Below, one piece after another: positions 39,017 to 51,950 of a stretch of 64,000 bases of DNA (within the stretch, counting starts at the first letter, position 1; every line of letters starts with the position of its first letter). Location of the stretch: assembly GCA_037833965.1 (NCBI GenBank), contig AP031358.1:17182001-17246000 (forward strand), given 5' to 3'. Below the pieces are notes generated by a model that worked only from the letters and a program-made list of their open reading frames with translations, was not told the origin of the DNA and did no database searches. The stretch comes from Marchantia polymorpha subsp. ruderalis (taxonomy: Eukaryota; Streptophyta; Marchantiopsida; Marchantiales; Marchantiaceae). The position numbers and the translations under genes are program-made.

Positions 39017-39065
39017 GAAGGTGGTTTTGACGTGAGGTGGCGTCTGGCACGTCAAAGCCGCCTTC
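39017..39065. repeat. 18-bp hairpin with a 13-nt loop
   Basis: GAAGGTGGTTTTGACGTG (39017-39034) pairs with CACGTCAAAGCCGCCTTC (39048-39065). The only two imperfect positions become G-U pairs in RNA of one strand. The stem is too short for a usual plant pre-miRNA. Confidence 0.75.
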
Positions 39066-41185
39066 GTAGAAAACTCCAATCATAACTTGATTTGTGATTC
39101 TTAACTCAACACAAGCGGAGAACTTCGTTCAATAGAAAATCAAAGGGGAATAAATGAAACTCCGCCAACTCACAAAGAAATAACTATTATAGAAGTAGCA
39201 CCGAAAATTATATACACGTTCTTGCATGTGACCAATCACATATATCTATTTTTGTAGAATATAATATGTCGAGTGATAATTAATCTAATGTGAGTGATAA
39301 CTACCCAGACTTCTTCATTTTAAGACAATTATACGATTTCTATTTCATTGTATATATATATTTAACCTCAATTGAGGGATTTTGAACTCACATACAAATA
39401 CTATTTCTGTATTGAATCAAAGTATTGAATAATATGCTGAATTAAAGCATCATATGGAAATCCCCTAGCTTTGGAACTCGAGGACTAACACGATCTGTAC
39501 ACTCAAGTTGCATATCCCCCAACGTGACATCACCTCGCGCCTAGATTTCTCATTTGAATATTTGTTGCCACAACACTCAATCCATCTATGTACCATCACC
39601 AAGGATCTTGAACAAATTTTCATATATACAATTGATTGTGTACGGGATAGTAGATAAGACTAAAGTATATATAAACACTGAAGATAAATCTCAATTGGGA
39701 GATCGAGTTTTAAAATCCCATTGGAAATCAGCATGTAGTCTCTTCTGAAATGTCTTATCAGTCGAATCTGTTGATACCATAATGGTTTCATTTCTTCTTC
39801 GTCATAATACTTGGATCGTGTTAGGTACCCCAAGGTTCGAATGCAGAAATGTAGACACGAGTACACATTGTGAATGGCAACACGATCCACCGAAATTTGT
39901 GGGACGCAGTTTGTTGTTATCCCGTCACTACTGAGAGTGCCGATCCCAAGGACTTGCTGCGAGTGACGGGATTCCGATCTGCCTCCGTATGGAAGTATCT
40001 GAGCTGACTGCTGTCCAGTGCCGGGTTGCCACCAGCCAGCCAGCTCCATAAAGAAACGCGGCTGCCAGAATCCGACAGCTAATACGGCAAACAATCGGGT
40101 CCAATATGCCGATAAAGATGGCTCATCCGAGGCTGGCTTGATCCAAGTATGCGCCACGTCATTTCTCGACTGCTCTAATCAACCGAAATCGAATCACGAG
40201 TGAGGAGTGCTCCGTGGCCGAGTCTTCCGAATCGCTTCATGGCGTCTCACGCTTAACGGTCGCGGGAGGGAGAGTGTAAGAGGTACGGGGTGGGCAGTTT
40301 GGATTTCGTTCGTTCTTAATATACCCGAGAATAGGCTTGATATCTCATGGTGAAGGTGATAGAATAAGGCATGGGATTATATAATTTTTGTTTCATCCAG
40401 GAGTTATGGAGGAGCAGCAATAAATTCATTCCGAGGTCGATGTATACGACGAGCTACCGACTAGCCTAACTCGATATGTGAGCTGCCGGGTGATTCATAC
40501 GACTCGGATGAAATCAGTCCACTGAAAATATCCTCGTTCAGTCAATAAGGACGGGATTGATAACGATGTTCTTTCACGTACTTAGGTCGATGAACTGACT
40601 GCTAACTTCCTCGTCAGTTCTTTCGAATGGAGAATTGGGAATCCGTTTCTGACTCGGTAGCTGTCTCTTCGACAAAGAAGCAGTTGTAGACGAGGCCGGC
40701 GAGCTGGGATTCATGGGTGTGCGATCTGGAATTTTGAGATCCGTACTGGAGGACCTCGTGAGCGAGGTCTGGACGGGCTTGGGAGTCCAGATCGAGTACG
40801 ATATATACAACACAGAGACGTACTTTTCGTGTTCTAGAATGTTCACTCACATTTCAATCATGTGCGAAATTCAGAAAGTGGATTGTGTTCATGATGGGCG
40901 ACGCCTTGTGAATCTATCAATCATGATTCGGTTTGCAAATGGCCTGAAACATCAAGATAAGACAGAGAGTTGAGTAGTGGCCAACACGTCAAGGCCGCAT
41001 GCGTTGCCATGTCCTGCTTTTGTGGCCGAAGATGAAATGGACTGCTCTGTCAGGTATGAATTCTGTCATTTATGTCGTGCAGGACGAGTACATCCGGATT
41101 AGTACACTTTGTAATCATGCATTAGCACACCAAAATCCTCCGCTTTCTCTTCACGAAGCAATCTTTCAAATACGCCGCGAGAAGA

Positions 41186-41201
41186 CCCTAAACCCTAAAC
41201 C
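41186..41201. repeat. Short interstitial telomere-like repeat (telo-box)
   Basis: CCCTAAACCCTAAACC contains two consecutive units of the plant telomere repeat. Telo-boxes of this length also occur in promoters of plant ribosomal and cell-cycle genes, so it need not derive from a telomere. Confidence 0.7.
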
Positions 41202-41322
41202 TTTTGCGCATTTGAAAAGCACCGAGACCCCATGATTCGCACATCCGGACTGGATTGATCGTGGAATTCATCAGTAGGCCATAACCATAGTACCCGCCGT
41301 ACATTATGTCCGAGGCTTCGGT

Positions 41323-41433
41323 GCATCTATCGTTTGCGACATCAATCAAACAATGTCGCAATCACACCGATGATTGCACTTACCGCGGTTGCTTCATGTT
41401 CACTCTCGCGATTGCATCTATCGTTTGCGACAT
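41323..41433. repeat. 20-bp perfect direct repeat
   Basis: GCATCTATCGTTTGCGACAT occurs at 41323-41342 and again at 41414-41433. The second copy overlaps the inner end of the 32-bp inverted-repeat arm and directly borders the AT-rich block. The first copy continues into a palindrome, TTGCGACAT...ATGTCGCAA. Confidence 0.88.
41384..41415. repeat. Left arm of a perfect 32-bp inverted repeat
   Basis: The arm begins CGCGGTTGCTTCATG and ends TCTCGCGATTGC. Its exact reverse complement lies at 42479-42510, 1063 bases away. Pairing stops abruptly at both ends of the arm. Confidence 0.92.
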
Positions 41434-42420
41434 TTAATGCTTTGTTACGAATCAAGAATAACGTCAACTTAATCTCGAGAACTTATGAATATATCGGAAC
41501 GAAGATTTGATATTGAATCAAAAAAATTTCAGGTAAAGAAATGATATAATATTTTAATTTTTTTTTATAATTATTGTTTTTATATCAATTTAGATATATA
41601 TGATTTTAGTATAGTAAAATACATTAAATAAAAATAAAAATTTTGTTTTATAAATATAAATACGATTTGATAATATTTAAAAAATAATTAATCAATTTTT
41701 AATATAATTAAACAAAATTGCCAATGCCAAGATTCAAAATCTATTTCTAGTATAAAATCGACAATGATTAAATTTGGTTTTATTCATAGATTTTTTACAT
41801 TTATGTTATTTTTGAATATGTATACAAAATGTAAGTATTATTTCCCATCTTGAGAAATAATCAACTATAGTAAAATCTTTGATAATAAATAACAGTAAAA
41901 TAATCTATAGGTGACAGAAATAATACATGTGTATTTCTTAAACGTTTTGGTCAATTCATTAAACTATATTTTTATCTAATTAAAAATATATTCACATAAA
42001 AATTAATTTAAGTTTAATCAATTAAATAAAAACATTTATTTCTATTTATCTATAATTTAAGGATATATTTTTCAAAAGAAAAATTAAATAATGTAGATTG
42101 TAATTTTATTTTGAAATTGATGAAAATATAATAAAATTTGCATAAAAATTTAAAATTTGATATATATGAAATATTAATTTACTTTACAAATATATTTATA
42201 ATAAAAAATTTATATTATTTTTTTAAAAAACGATGGAATCATAGTAACGTAGTTAAATTTCGAATATTATCCAAACACAAAATTCCACTACACACTATTA
42301 ATGTAAATCAAATATTTTACAAATGTATAATGAGTCGATTTCATTTTCATACGACCCACATTATATTCAATACAAGATGTTCTCAAATATTTATTTGTAA
42401 TAAAATCTAAATCCCTGAAA
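41434..42420. other. Very AT-rich block between the inverted-repeat arms
   Basis: Nearly 1 kb of extremely AT-rich DNA with long A and T runs, sharply bounded by GC-rich DNA on both sides. The only long frame (42138-42410, 90 codons) is Lys/Ile/Asn/Phe-rich from composition and shows no domain. The block may be an insertion. Confidence 0.55.
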
Positions 42421-42478
42421 GTTATGAACTTCTCTAGGAGCGGGCTGCGCAGAGATACAGGTCGAAGTGGGCTGGCTC

Positions 42479-42510
42479 GCAATCGCGAGAGTGAACATGA
42501 AGCAACCGCG
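42479..42510. repeat. Right arm of the perfect 32-bp inverted repeat
   Basis: The arm begins GCAATCGCGAGAGTGAA and ends GAAGCAACCGCG. It is identical at all 32 positions to the reverse complement of 41384-41415. Confidence 0.92.
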
Positions 42511-45500
42511 AAGCGCGGCGACAGCCTGATCCAGCTTTGCCCAACGATGAGCTGTGATCGAGCCCGCCTCCGGTACGTGGTAAGTCGAAATCGCGCGCAC
42601 TAACTTACAGTAGACTGCGAGTGACGCCGTAAAGGGGGACACGCAAAATCGGAACCTGCTGCTGCTGCTGTCGAATGGAGTCGAGGAAGATGTGAAGGGA
42701 AAGGCAAAGGCAAAGGCGCCATTGTTTAATGCTCGAGTGAGCAAGGCTAGCGTAGTGAGTTCGCGCATGCAGATGCAGCCAGCTCATGCATCCGATGCCT
42801 GCAGTCTATCGAGCACAGCCTCCCTCCCTACCTTTCGAATCTTCGCAGCGCGGGTCACCCTCTACCCGGCACTCCAGCACGCTAGACCTCAGCATCTGAC
42901 ACTCGACTACACGGCTTAAGGTGTCTGGAATGAGCAGTCGCCCAGTCGACCAGCTGCTTGGCCTTGCGCATGCACATGCTTGAGGTTTGCAGCTGCTGCT
43001 ACTACAGCTGCGCTCATTCATTCACACACCGAAACAACCCACAGCCGATTGTAAATTCTCCCACTCACAGTGAGAAGAAGACGAAGGCATCGTCTGTCTG
43101 TCTGTCTGCCTGTAGTGGCGTCTTCTGCAGTAGCACAAGGCTCAGATCATGGCGTGTTACCTTGATCATACAGACAGCCAGCCAGCAAGCGACTGAGCTG
43201 TGGGACTGCATCACTCAGCGTAACCAATCCTCTCGAGCCTCCGATCGCTTGCAGGAATAACCACACGCAAAAAAATGCCCCACGGATTACACGATCGTGC
43301 AAGGAATGCTATAATGGAATTCTGCGAACTGCGTGTCACACATACCTAAGCCGCCGCGGTGGCGGCGGCGAGAATTCTCGAGCGCCTCGCCGACAGCTCT
43401 CACGAGCCGGAACCGCAGTGTCGCCAGCACCAGGTTCTAGTATCGTATCTCATCGTGACGGTGCAAACCCTGGTCGGAGATGTTTCCACCATTGCATAGT
43501 CGAGAATCGATCGATCCATGACCGGTCAGATTGCTGGGTGACGGCGAAACTTAAATGGCCTGATGCCCGGTGAGAAGCTCTCGCAGCGCACACGGATCCA
43601 GTGGAACACATCATCAATGTTAGCGCTAACACATGCAAACCAGGCAACTGCACCGAGCTGCGCTGCAGTGCAGTCTGAACAAGAGTTGTGATGATAATCT
43701 ACCTGCTTCGAGGACGCCACTGGAGCTACATACCTGGAGTAAGGCGGAGCACATGAACCCAGTCGTCAGAAACATGATGAGTCCAGGTTCAGGACGGGCG
43801 ATGTGAATCTGAACCGAGCCGTCAGAGTGGGTAGAGTGGTGAGATGAACTCGAACCGGAAGACAGGCGGTAGGCAGGCACGGGAAGAAGATGCAGATACT
43901 CAAACTTGTCTTCTGGTCACGTCAATACCTCCTCCTTTTGGCTGCCAAAGAAGGCAAGAGATCGAAACTGGTGTATCCAATTCAACAAGCTCCCGAGGAG
44001 GAAGCCAGGAGGTCCACATAAACCCCAATCGGGTGGAGCCGTGACCACATGACCCCGGCCGGTGAGATCTTTCAATGGAAAGCTCTGCTTCCATGACAGC
44101 CAAAGGAGGGGACATCAATGTTACCAAGGAACAAGTTTGGAATATCTGGATTTGTGTGCCTCGGTGATCAGGTCAGCGAAGCTTGGACTTGTGGGCTGCA
44201 GCCAAGCAGAAGAGTAGCCGGGCAGCCGCAGGAGTCACTCGCGACGATGATGTTGTTGCAGAGCCCCCAAGGAAACGAACCATAGAGCGAGAGAGCGAGA
44301 GAGCTTGCTTGGACACAGGTTCCCCGATATGCCTGACGACAGGCAAGCCTTGCCTTGCATTGCATTGCACTGCATTCCGTGATGGGATCATCTGCAGGCA
44401 AACGATCGAGCTCGGGAATCCGGAGGTGGGAAAATGAAAGGTCCAGCACATTCATGAACATCTTTTGTAGTGTCGCGGCCGCTGGGGTTCATCGCACAAA
44501 TAAAAACAGATAGATAATAAGCATCGCCTCTCTCTCTCTCCTTTCACACAACGTACAGACAAAACGTTGCTCCGCCATTAGCTAGAGACACATTAGTGGT
44601 GCGCTGCTGATGGTAAGCATCTAAATGGAGAAACCCATGTATCAAATGACATTGACGACCTCGGACGGAAATAACTCTTACTTCCAACCTCGCGGTCTGA
44701 TTGTCTTTAAGTGCAGTGCAGTACAGACATGTTTTTACAACGTAAGCTATCTAGCGCAGGAGGTCAGGCAGGCAGGCAGGCAGGGACGGGAGGCAGGGAA
44801 GGAAGGCAGGCAGCGCAACCGGGTGTTGTGTACCTCAAGAGGAAGAAGATATATCAGTTACAACAGTAGGGCCGGGAGGGTCTTGGGGGTTTGGCTTGCT
44901 GGTGTTTGCTGCTGCTGCTCCAGCTTCTCGCTGCCGCGGTTAGAGCTTGCATTTGCCGGGTGATTGCTTGCTAGAGCAGCCAAGGGTGATCCCCGGACTT
45001 GATCATGAAGAAAAGCGCAAAAAGGATCTGTAGACAGCAGTGGTCGATAGCCTAGGGCGGGCGCCGCTTGTGGCCCCGGAGCTTGTGGCACCAGCTGCAG
45101 CACCAAGACTGGAAATGGAATGAAATGACTTGTTGTATGTCCACGAAGACCTCAGAGGCTTAGGACAGGGAAAGAGACAAACACGTCCAGACAGATGCCG
45201 AGAGAGCGAAGTGAAGATGCAGACAACGAGGTCGTAGGCTAGATATATCAATTTCTCGGGTTGGCTACCGTGAGGTCACTGATCCCTACACTGACTCATC
45301 AAGGGTGCCAGCTATGGCCGTGGCCTTGGCCTGGGGTCTAAACATTGCTGCTCCTTCTGCTGCTCCTGCTTGCACACGTCTGCGAGACGAGTCGACGCAG
45401 GGCAGCACTTCTCAGAAAATCTTCTCCTGTAATAGAGTCCTATTACATTCGATCCGGGCGGGCCTGCTTTCTTTCATTGCCCACCTGCCTCAGCGCGATA

Positions 45501-48141
45501 GCGATCGTTTACCCACTGCCCATGTGATCACGTTCTTTATGTTCAGTTCTACTTGTAGATCCTCGCAGAAAGATCATGCTCTTGAGATGAGATGAACGTA
45601 ACATCCATTTGCATGTGACCACAACTGCGATGCGAGCGCATTTCATAGTGGCATGGCGAGCGACATTGAAATTGAATGTGGGCAGGGCAGGCCAGACCAG
45701 AGTTGGGCTGGGCTGGGCTGGCCTGCCTGCGAGTACTACTCGCTCAACACTTCGCGGGCCGCAGAATTCCTACATGAATAGGAATTTTCATGATCTCGTA
45801 ATTGTTTTGTATTTTCCCGCTAGCTCGCTCGTACTGCTACTTCGTACGGACCCAGAGAGACTGAGCTGCTTGGCAACAAGCTTCGTACTGCCCTATCAAT
45901 CCCCAGGACCTGCGCTGGAAAGGATCTCCAACTCAAGTACCTTTGGATTCGTTGAAGTGATCTCATCAAGATCTTTCCGATCAAGCCGATGAGCCCCCGT
46001 GATCTCTGTTTAGTGAATGAGCTGTTGTCCTTGGCATGCACTTCGGCCGTGCTCGATCTCTCGCCGCGCTGCCTTGTGCTCACACTGAGCCGTCAATTCT
46101 TCACTCATCAAGCTTCCTATGCTTTGTCATATACACATCTCTCTCTATCTCTCTCTCACTCACACAGACGAACACACAAAACCTCACAGTTCACTTCGTC
46201 TGTCTGGATCTCCAACTTTGATCATCACTCTGAACGTCGTGTTGTACATCTTCATCAATTCGCTTCCCATCAAGTCACGGGATTCGTGATCACATTTGGA
46301 TTAAATAGGCGAATTACCTTCTACCTGGAGCACATCCTTTAAATCGCTTACAACGATGCTCGACAAGCGAAGATTTCAAGGACGGGCCATGCGACGATGG
46401 ATCAGGAGCTAGCTCAGCTTCCACGGTCAGGCTTGCTGAGAATCGCATGATTGAAAAGGGAAGGATCATGAGTACAACCGTAGTCGCCTCATTATTCGTT
46501 AGAGACACACCCCCAAGATCCGTGTCCGGCCGGGTTACTTTTCCTGTCAGATTCCTACGAGAGAATAATCCAACTCTTCTAAATATGCGCTCGTGTTTTC
46601 GAAGCTGCAAGCAAAGATTTGCGAACTCGTGTCGAGACATAAGACAGTAGGTCATGTATACTTTTATCCAAGGATCTAAACCCCTGACGAGGTCAACAGT
46701 TACGGTTTGTACAGATATCGACAAGTCAGAGCTTCGACATGGGTAAGATTCTGAGTCAAATGTAAGTTAGCTGTTTGCACGTGGTCGTGGTCGCCATGGG
46801 GCTGTTACTTCCATGTGTCGTCGTTGGAGTAGTGCGTACGAGCCATTGCATAGTGCACGCATCCCAACCGAGCGAGAGCTTCTTTTTCATTTGTTCCTGC
46901 ATCTTATCGAGATGTGCACATTTGTCTGCAATTCGTTCATCATGAATCCGCAACGAATGATGCACAGGACGTCAATAACGACCTGCGCAGAATCTGCAGA
47001 TCGCCTTGGAAAGAATTGTCATCGTGCATATAAATACTGTACGCTTTTTCGGTTAATCCCTCAAGCTCATTTCGAACCGTGAAATGCACTCTGACCGAAT
47101 GTGGCTCGACCCCGTGTGGATCAAAACGGGCCTAGTGTGCAACCGTCGCTGCATAATCTCCAGCTTCACGAGCATTTGAGAGCAGGGACGAATTCCTTCC
47201 CACATTTATTGCCAGCCATAAGTAGCGCGGCCAGGTGATCTTATTCTGCTTCAGACCGATATTCTCTTTCATGGCTCCTGCCCATTCATGACAAAGCTTT
47301 GATGCCCGTCTACTGAGTTCGAGTGGCACATGCGGAGTTTAATGCTTCCGGACTCTTGGACTTTCTAGGCAATTCCAGCATCAATGCGGACATACGCAGC
47401 GAAACGGCCCGCATTTACGAGCAGTGAGCTCTCTCGGACTCGACGAAATTTGCAGAAACCGTGCTTGCCAGTGGCAGCTGCTGCCGGACGACCGAATGAG
47501 ACTACGGTAGAGCTTCGAAATGCGGATCTCAAAAGCCTCGACATCGTTCGCACATCACTCACTCTCACATACACACACTAACAAACTCCGTTCTTTCCTC
47601 CAGCGAGAAGTGTCTGATTCGTCTTCGTCCACAGGGAGACTTTTGTGGATCGAGAGCAAATAATTTTATGGTGTTCATTGTACTCATTCATGTGATGAAA
47701 TCAGGTGATTCCGAGCTCCTGGCAACCACTGAAGCGACGCAGATCCTGCACCTTGTCACGAGAATGCGGTTGCGACTCGAGACAATCCGTCGTTGCGGTG
47801 CGTTGCTGGAGACGGTCGACCGGCCGATTTGCTGGGGCCGACACTCCATGACACTTACGAGAAGCTTCTTCCACTTTGACCGAGAATCTTCCACCGAGAA
47901 TCTTCACGGATCAGAAATCGAGACTCCATGCAGTGGAATGCCGACTTTTCGAGTGGAGGCTAGTCTCCCGAGCGAGAGGCAGTCGAGGTCTCTGCGTAGG
48001 TTCGCTCACTGACGCGACGGGCCACAAGGGGCGTTACGCCCCGGGGTCCCTAGAAAGGCCCATCCAACCGTTTTGCGTCATTAATCCAGCCAGCGTCGGC
48101 TTGGCGGCACCCGCAGCCCCCTCTAGAGATTACCGTTGCAG

Positions 48142-48159
48142 CTCCAGCTGCAGCTGGAG
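48142..48159. repeat. 18-bp perfect palindrome CTCCAGCTG/CAGCTGGAG
   Basis: Two nine-base arms are exact reverse complements with no loop. It lies in CAG/CTG-rich sequence, where such palindromes arise easily. Confidence 0.8.
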
Positions 48160-51016
48160 GTGCTGCCTGACGCGCATTCATTCTTTCTTTCATTCTTTCT
48201 CTCTTTCTTTCATACTTTCGTTCTTTCTTTTAACTGTCCGGGGGAGTCTGAACTGAATTTGAGCCCTTGACATTGTTTGTTTGTGATTCGAGATGATGAG
48301 AATAAAATTACCCGAAGGATTAAACACCACTTTGTTAGTGTCGACCTCGGTCTGATATGTAATGGGCTGCAGGAAGGGTTTGGTCGATCGATCGATAGAT
48401 CGATCCACATCCTCCTGTTGCAGCCACGGTATTCCGTACAATCTTTGCAGATTCTCATGTGAATTGGATCTCTCTCTCTCTCTCCCTTTGATTCGGAAAG
48501 GTTGTGTTTGATTTGCTAGTTTCATGGAATTCTCGGTGGCCTTGCCCTCAGATGTAAATGGGCATATGCTTCGGCATTTGACACCTAATTCAAGGGTTTA
48601 GGGTGGGTTTATTCGGCAGATCTGGGCCAGATTCATGTCCGGAGCTCAGAGTACTGCCGATTGTAACTTACGTCTGACTGCCATTCCTGCCGAGTGGTGT
48701 CCAGTGTGATCTCGAATTTCTGGAGAACGGACGAGGGAGAATTTTGAAGATTTTGGTGTTCTCAAATCACACCGGGATTCCAGGCAAATTCTTGACGGAC
48801 TTGCAGTCCGGTACGCTGGAGATGCATGCGGGATCTGCAATGGGAGCGGAGACTCAGAGTGGCCGCAGGTGTCAAAGCCATGGCTCTGATTCCGATGGCT
48901 CACTGGGTGCGAGATCGGAAAAGCTTTTACAGCGCGAGAACTTTTTAATTTCCTGACGATTACGAAACCTGCAGCATGCTTGCTTAGCTCGGCGACTTTA
49001 TTAGAAAAACGTGGAGGCCTGTTAAGATCATCATAAGCCAACCCGGCATAATATGTCAGCGAGACATCCATGATTAATGGTGCACACTTTACTGCTGGCT
49101 TACAAGGTACAGACCTCGCGCGAGTGAGTAAACATCATACATTTCCCGGGGGAAGGTTGTCTCTCAAAGCACGGCTGCACCCGCTGAGCATAGCCCTGTC
49201 TGCCTACCGTGGTAATACCTTAGCCTGCAGGCACCTGTCCGTGGACCAGTGCAGAGCTTTTCACGAGGTCCGGTCTTTGGATTCCGAGCATCGCTTTCCC
49301 CCGATGAAACGATCACCAGCACTGCCCATACCACCTCCACGCTCCATCCCCCTCAGCTACCTACAATACCGAGACGTATCTCTCACCGTGTCCATACTCC
49401 TCAGACGACCGTGTTGGCTACTTACTGCTCCTCAGAAACGACTGAATCAATCGATCGATCGTTCGCTCGCCTCCACATTTCTACATACTGCATGCAGCAT
49501 TGCTGCAGGTGGAGGTGAATCTGAGCACTTAGGAAGCAGCCGGACCATTCTGAATCTCGAAATTCTACAGCCCACCGGCTCGGCAACTTTACTTTCGGAG
49601 CTTGGCAGTCTGAGCCTTTTATGTCGACGAGGCTTGAAGTCTTAGTTCTCAGGCCTGGGCTCCATGGACGAAAAGTCTGTCCTGACCGCCTGCCTGATAT
49701 GGTCTGGTCTGGTCTGGACTGTGGACTCTGGTCTGATATATTCGGTCTACTCGTTAGGGGGAGTATAGCTGCCGAGTGCCGTGTGCGTCTTATTGAGTTC
49801 AGGGGTTCCAATGAAAACCATGCTGTAGGCATGAATCACGAGGGTTGGAGATTTGGGATCTCGCAGGACATGTCGACCATCCTTCTGGCTCTGCGGTGCC
49901 TGCGCTGTTTTTTTTGTCCTCATTTGTCTCACTCGATCGACAAAGTTGCTGTTGCCTGCTCTCGACATGGCATTGGTTTGGCCAGGTTGGGTCGTTCCCT
50001 GCATTTTGACTTAATGTTCCATTTGCAGTCGTAGGCCTCGGCGACCCTTTTCTTGGCCACATCCACGAGCAGCAGGCAACGTATTGGGCTTTGAATATTA
50101 TTCACCACTTCATCCACTGCACAAAGTCGGTCGCTGACATGTATCCAAATTTGGCTAATCTAAATCTAGGCCTCCGATCAGCAAGTCTATTCCTAAGCAG
50201 CAGTTCCAAGGGAGATGGCAAAATCATCACCTACGCACACTTGAACACGACAGTCCATAGACTTCTCTAGTCCATAGCTTAGGTCTGGTCCAACCATGCA
50301 CCAGACTAGGCCTGAGAACGAACGCACTAAAGCCATGGCGTGCTAACTTTCATTTCGTTGCTGTTTTAATGCATCGTTCTCCATGCTACCCCAAAGTCGC
50401 ACGCGAGGTAAAAACTCCTCCGTCACTCTCATCGTCGAAGTTCTTGGTTAAGTTTTTGGCCCACGGGCTTTAATGAACCCGGCGAAGCTGTCGTGTGTCG
50501 TCCAAGTGTTCAATCCAATCCAGCAGGTTACTGAAGTATTTACTCCGATTTAAATGCTCCGAGAGCTGCAGCAGAGCGTTTGACCTCTGTGAATGTTTGG
50601 CGTGTTTGACACACAACGTCGAGCGAGTGTGAGAACCGCCAATCTTCAGACTGCCCACAATTCCTGATACGCCAGACGCAGAGATGGGGGAAATTCGCGC
50701 GGATGTAATACTATGACTACCAGCTCAACCCCCATCTCTGACATGCTGCAGCCATGTGAGTCAGAGGCTCGCGGTTCTACTGCAGTACCACCACTGCTAC
50801 TCGGTCTACATTTCGTCTCCCGTACTACCCTCTGGACATGTAGCGAGGATCCCCGTACATCCGGATCCGATATTATGCTTCGTCCCAGTACCATATCTGA
50901 CCGCCACTCCCCGCTAACCATTTTCCCCACGTTGAAAAACTTCACATCCCTACTTCGTAGAGGTCTGAGGAAGATTCGTCGATAACATTCTTACCAGAAG
51001 TTGTGCGGTTCGTAGG

Positions 51017-51238
51017 ATGGGGCCGACGGGCGGACGGGCTGAGGCCCGAGACCAGGCCCGGGGCAATGAAGAAGCAGGAGGCTCCCACATCGGAAAGCCC
51101 TTAAGTGTTTGCATCCTGGAAAAGTTCCTCTCCAATTTCGCAGGGCGACCGTCTTCCTCCAAGGTCATGGACATGTTGGGGTCCCACTCGAGCTCTGAGG
51201 GAGAGAATTTATCTCTAGGCGGCGGATGGCTCGAGCTG
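51017..51238 (+). CDS. Possible exon: ATG frame of 74 codons ending at a strong splice donor
   Basis: An ATG at 51017 opens a frame containing GKPLSVCILEKFLSNFAGRP and SSSEGENLSLGGGWLEL. It reaches G/GTAAGTG at 51239, a near-perfect plant donor. I do not recognise the protein. The opposite strand is also open here (MSMTLEEDGRPAKLERNFSR), so the coding strand is uncertain and both may be chance. Confidence 0.22.
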
Positions 51239-51910
51239 GTAAGTGGGCAAGACTACGATGTCCCTCGGTGCCAGGAGGTGCTGCAAATAATACCATCTCC
51301 AAGTCTTGTTTGGCTGCCACGCCAAACAGGTAAACATGGACGCACTTCTAAATAGCTCAGCGGAGTGGCCAAACCACTGCCCTCCTTATCATACATGCCA
51401 TTGTATGAATCGAGGAAGCTGACTTCGGTACTTTCCTTCTACTTGAGATCTAATTTCTGTGTAGTGCGCGGAATACTTACACACCCTCGAGTTTGCCCTT
51501 TCGAACCAGAATACGGATGAGGAAAGGTAAGTGGAAACCCTTCGGTCCCTTAAACTTTTGAAGATGCAGTTGAAGAAGGGAGCGGCTAGTTGTGCTATTT
51601 CATGTTTAGATGATAGAGGCAAGATGTATGCAAGAATTAGAGTGACAACACTTACGATGAATCGTATCATGCCTGTAAACTGTTCAACTTAGAGAGGTGA
51701 ATTCCTCATTTTCAACTGCGGTAGACGGCTATTTCATTCCCAGTTAGCGCTAAGGTTGGGTGTGTTGCGTTAGCGAGTATCTTCATGGATATCGGTTTGT
51801 TCCAATATCTTGATAATTATAAAATTCTTATCAACCGATTGATTTAATCACGATGGTCTTTGCGGACTATCTATTTGTTTTGTTCTTCTAAGTTTCAACG
51901 CACAAGATCT

Positions 51911-51950
51911 AGTCACGTGATAGTTACATGATAGTAGTCACGTGATAGTT
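51911..51950. promoter_or_regulatory. Two CACGTG boxes in a 25-bp direct repeat
   Basis: AGTCACGTGATAGTTACAT occurs twice, placing CACGTG at 51914-51919 and 51939-51944. CACGTG is the core bound by plant bZIP and bHLH factors. The pair lies at the left edge of the tandem array and may simply be part of its expansion. Confidence 0.5.

Larger units (their letters stand above)
42511..51900. other. Moderately GC-rich intergenic DNA without a convincing gene
   Basis: Frames are long but low-complexity, often lack ATG and overlap on both strands. Simple repeats include (TCTG)n near 43090-43110, (GGCA)n at 44764-44813, (GGGCT)n near 45710-45725, a T/C-rich ATTCTTTC-type tract at 48176-48231, (GATC)n near 48383-48402 and (GGTCT)n near 49700-49715. 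A GC hairpin GGGGCG/CGCCCC lies at 48028-48042 and an 18-bp palindrome at 48142-48159. The composition resembles promoter or long-leader DNA of bryophyte genes, but this is only an impression. Confidence 0.4.

Noticed and set aside
39800..39860. GGTTCGAATGC string resembling a tRNA T-arm
   Set aside because: No A box, D-arm or acceptor stem at the right distance upstream.
49070..49645. 191-codon open frame in GC-rich intergenic DNA
   Set aside because: No domain and mixed composition, overlapped by open frames on the other strand; its start is not a convincing ATG context.
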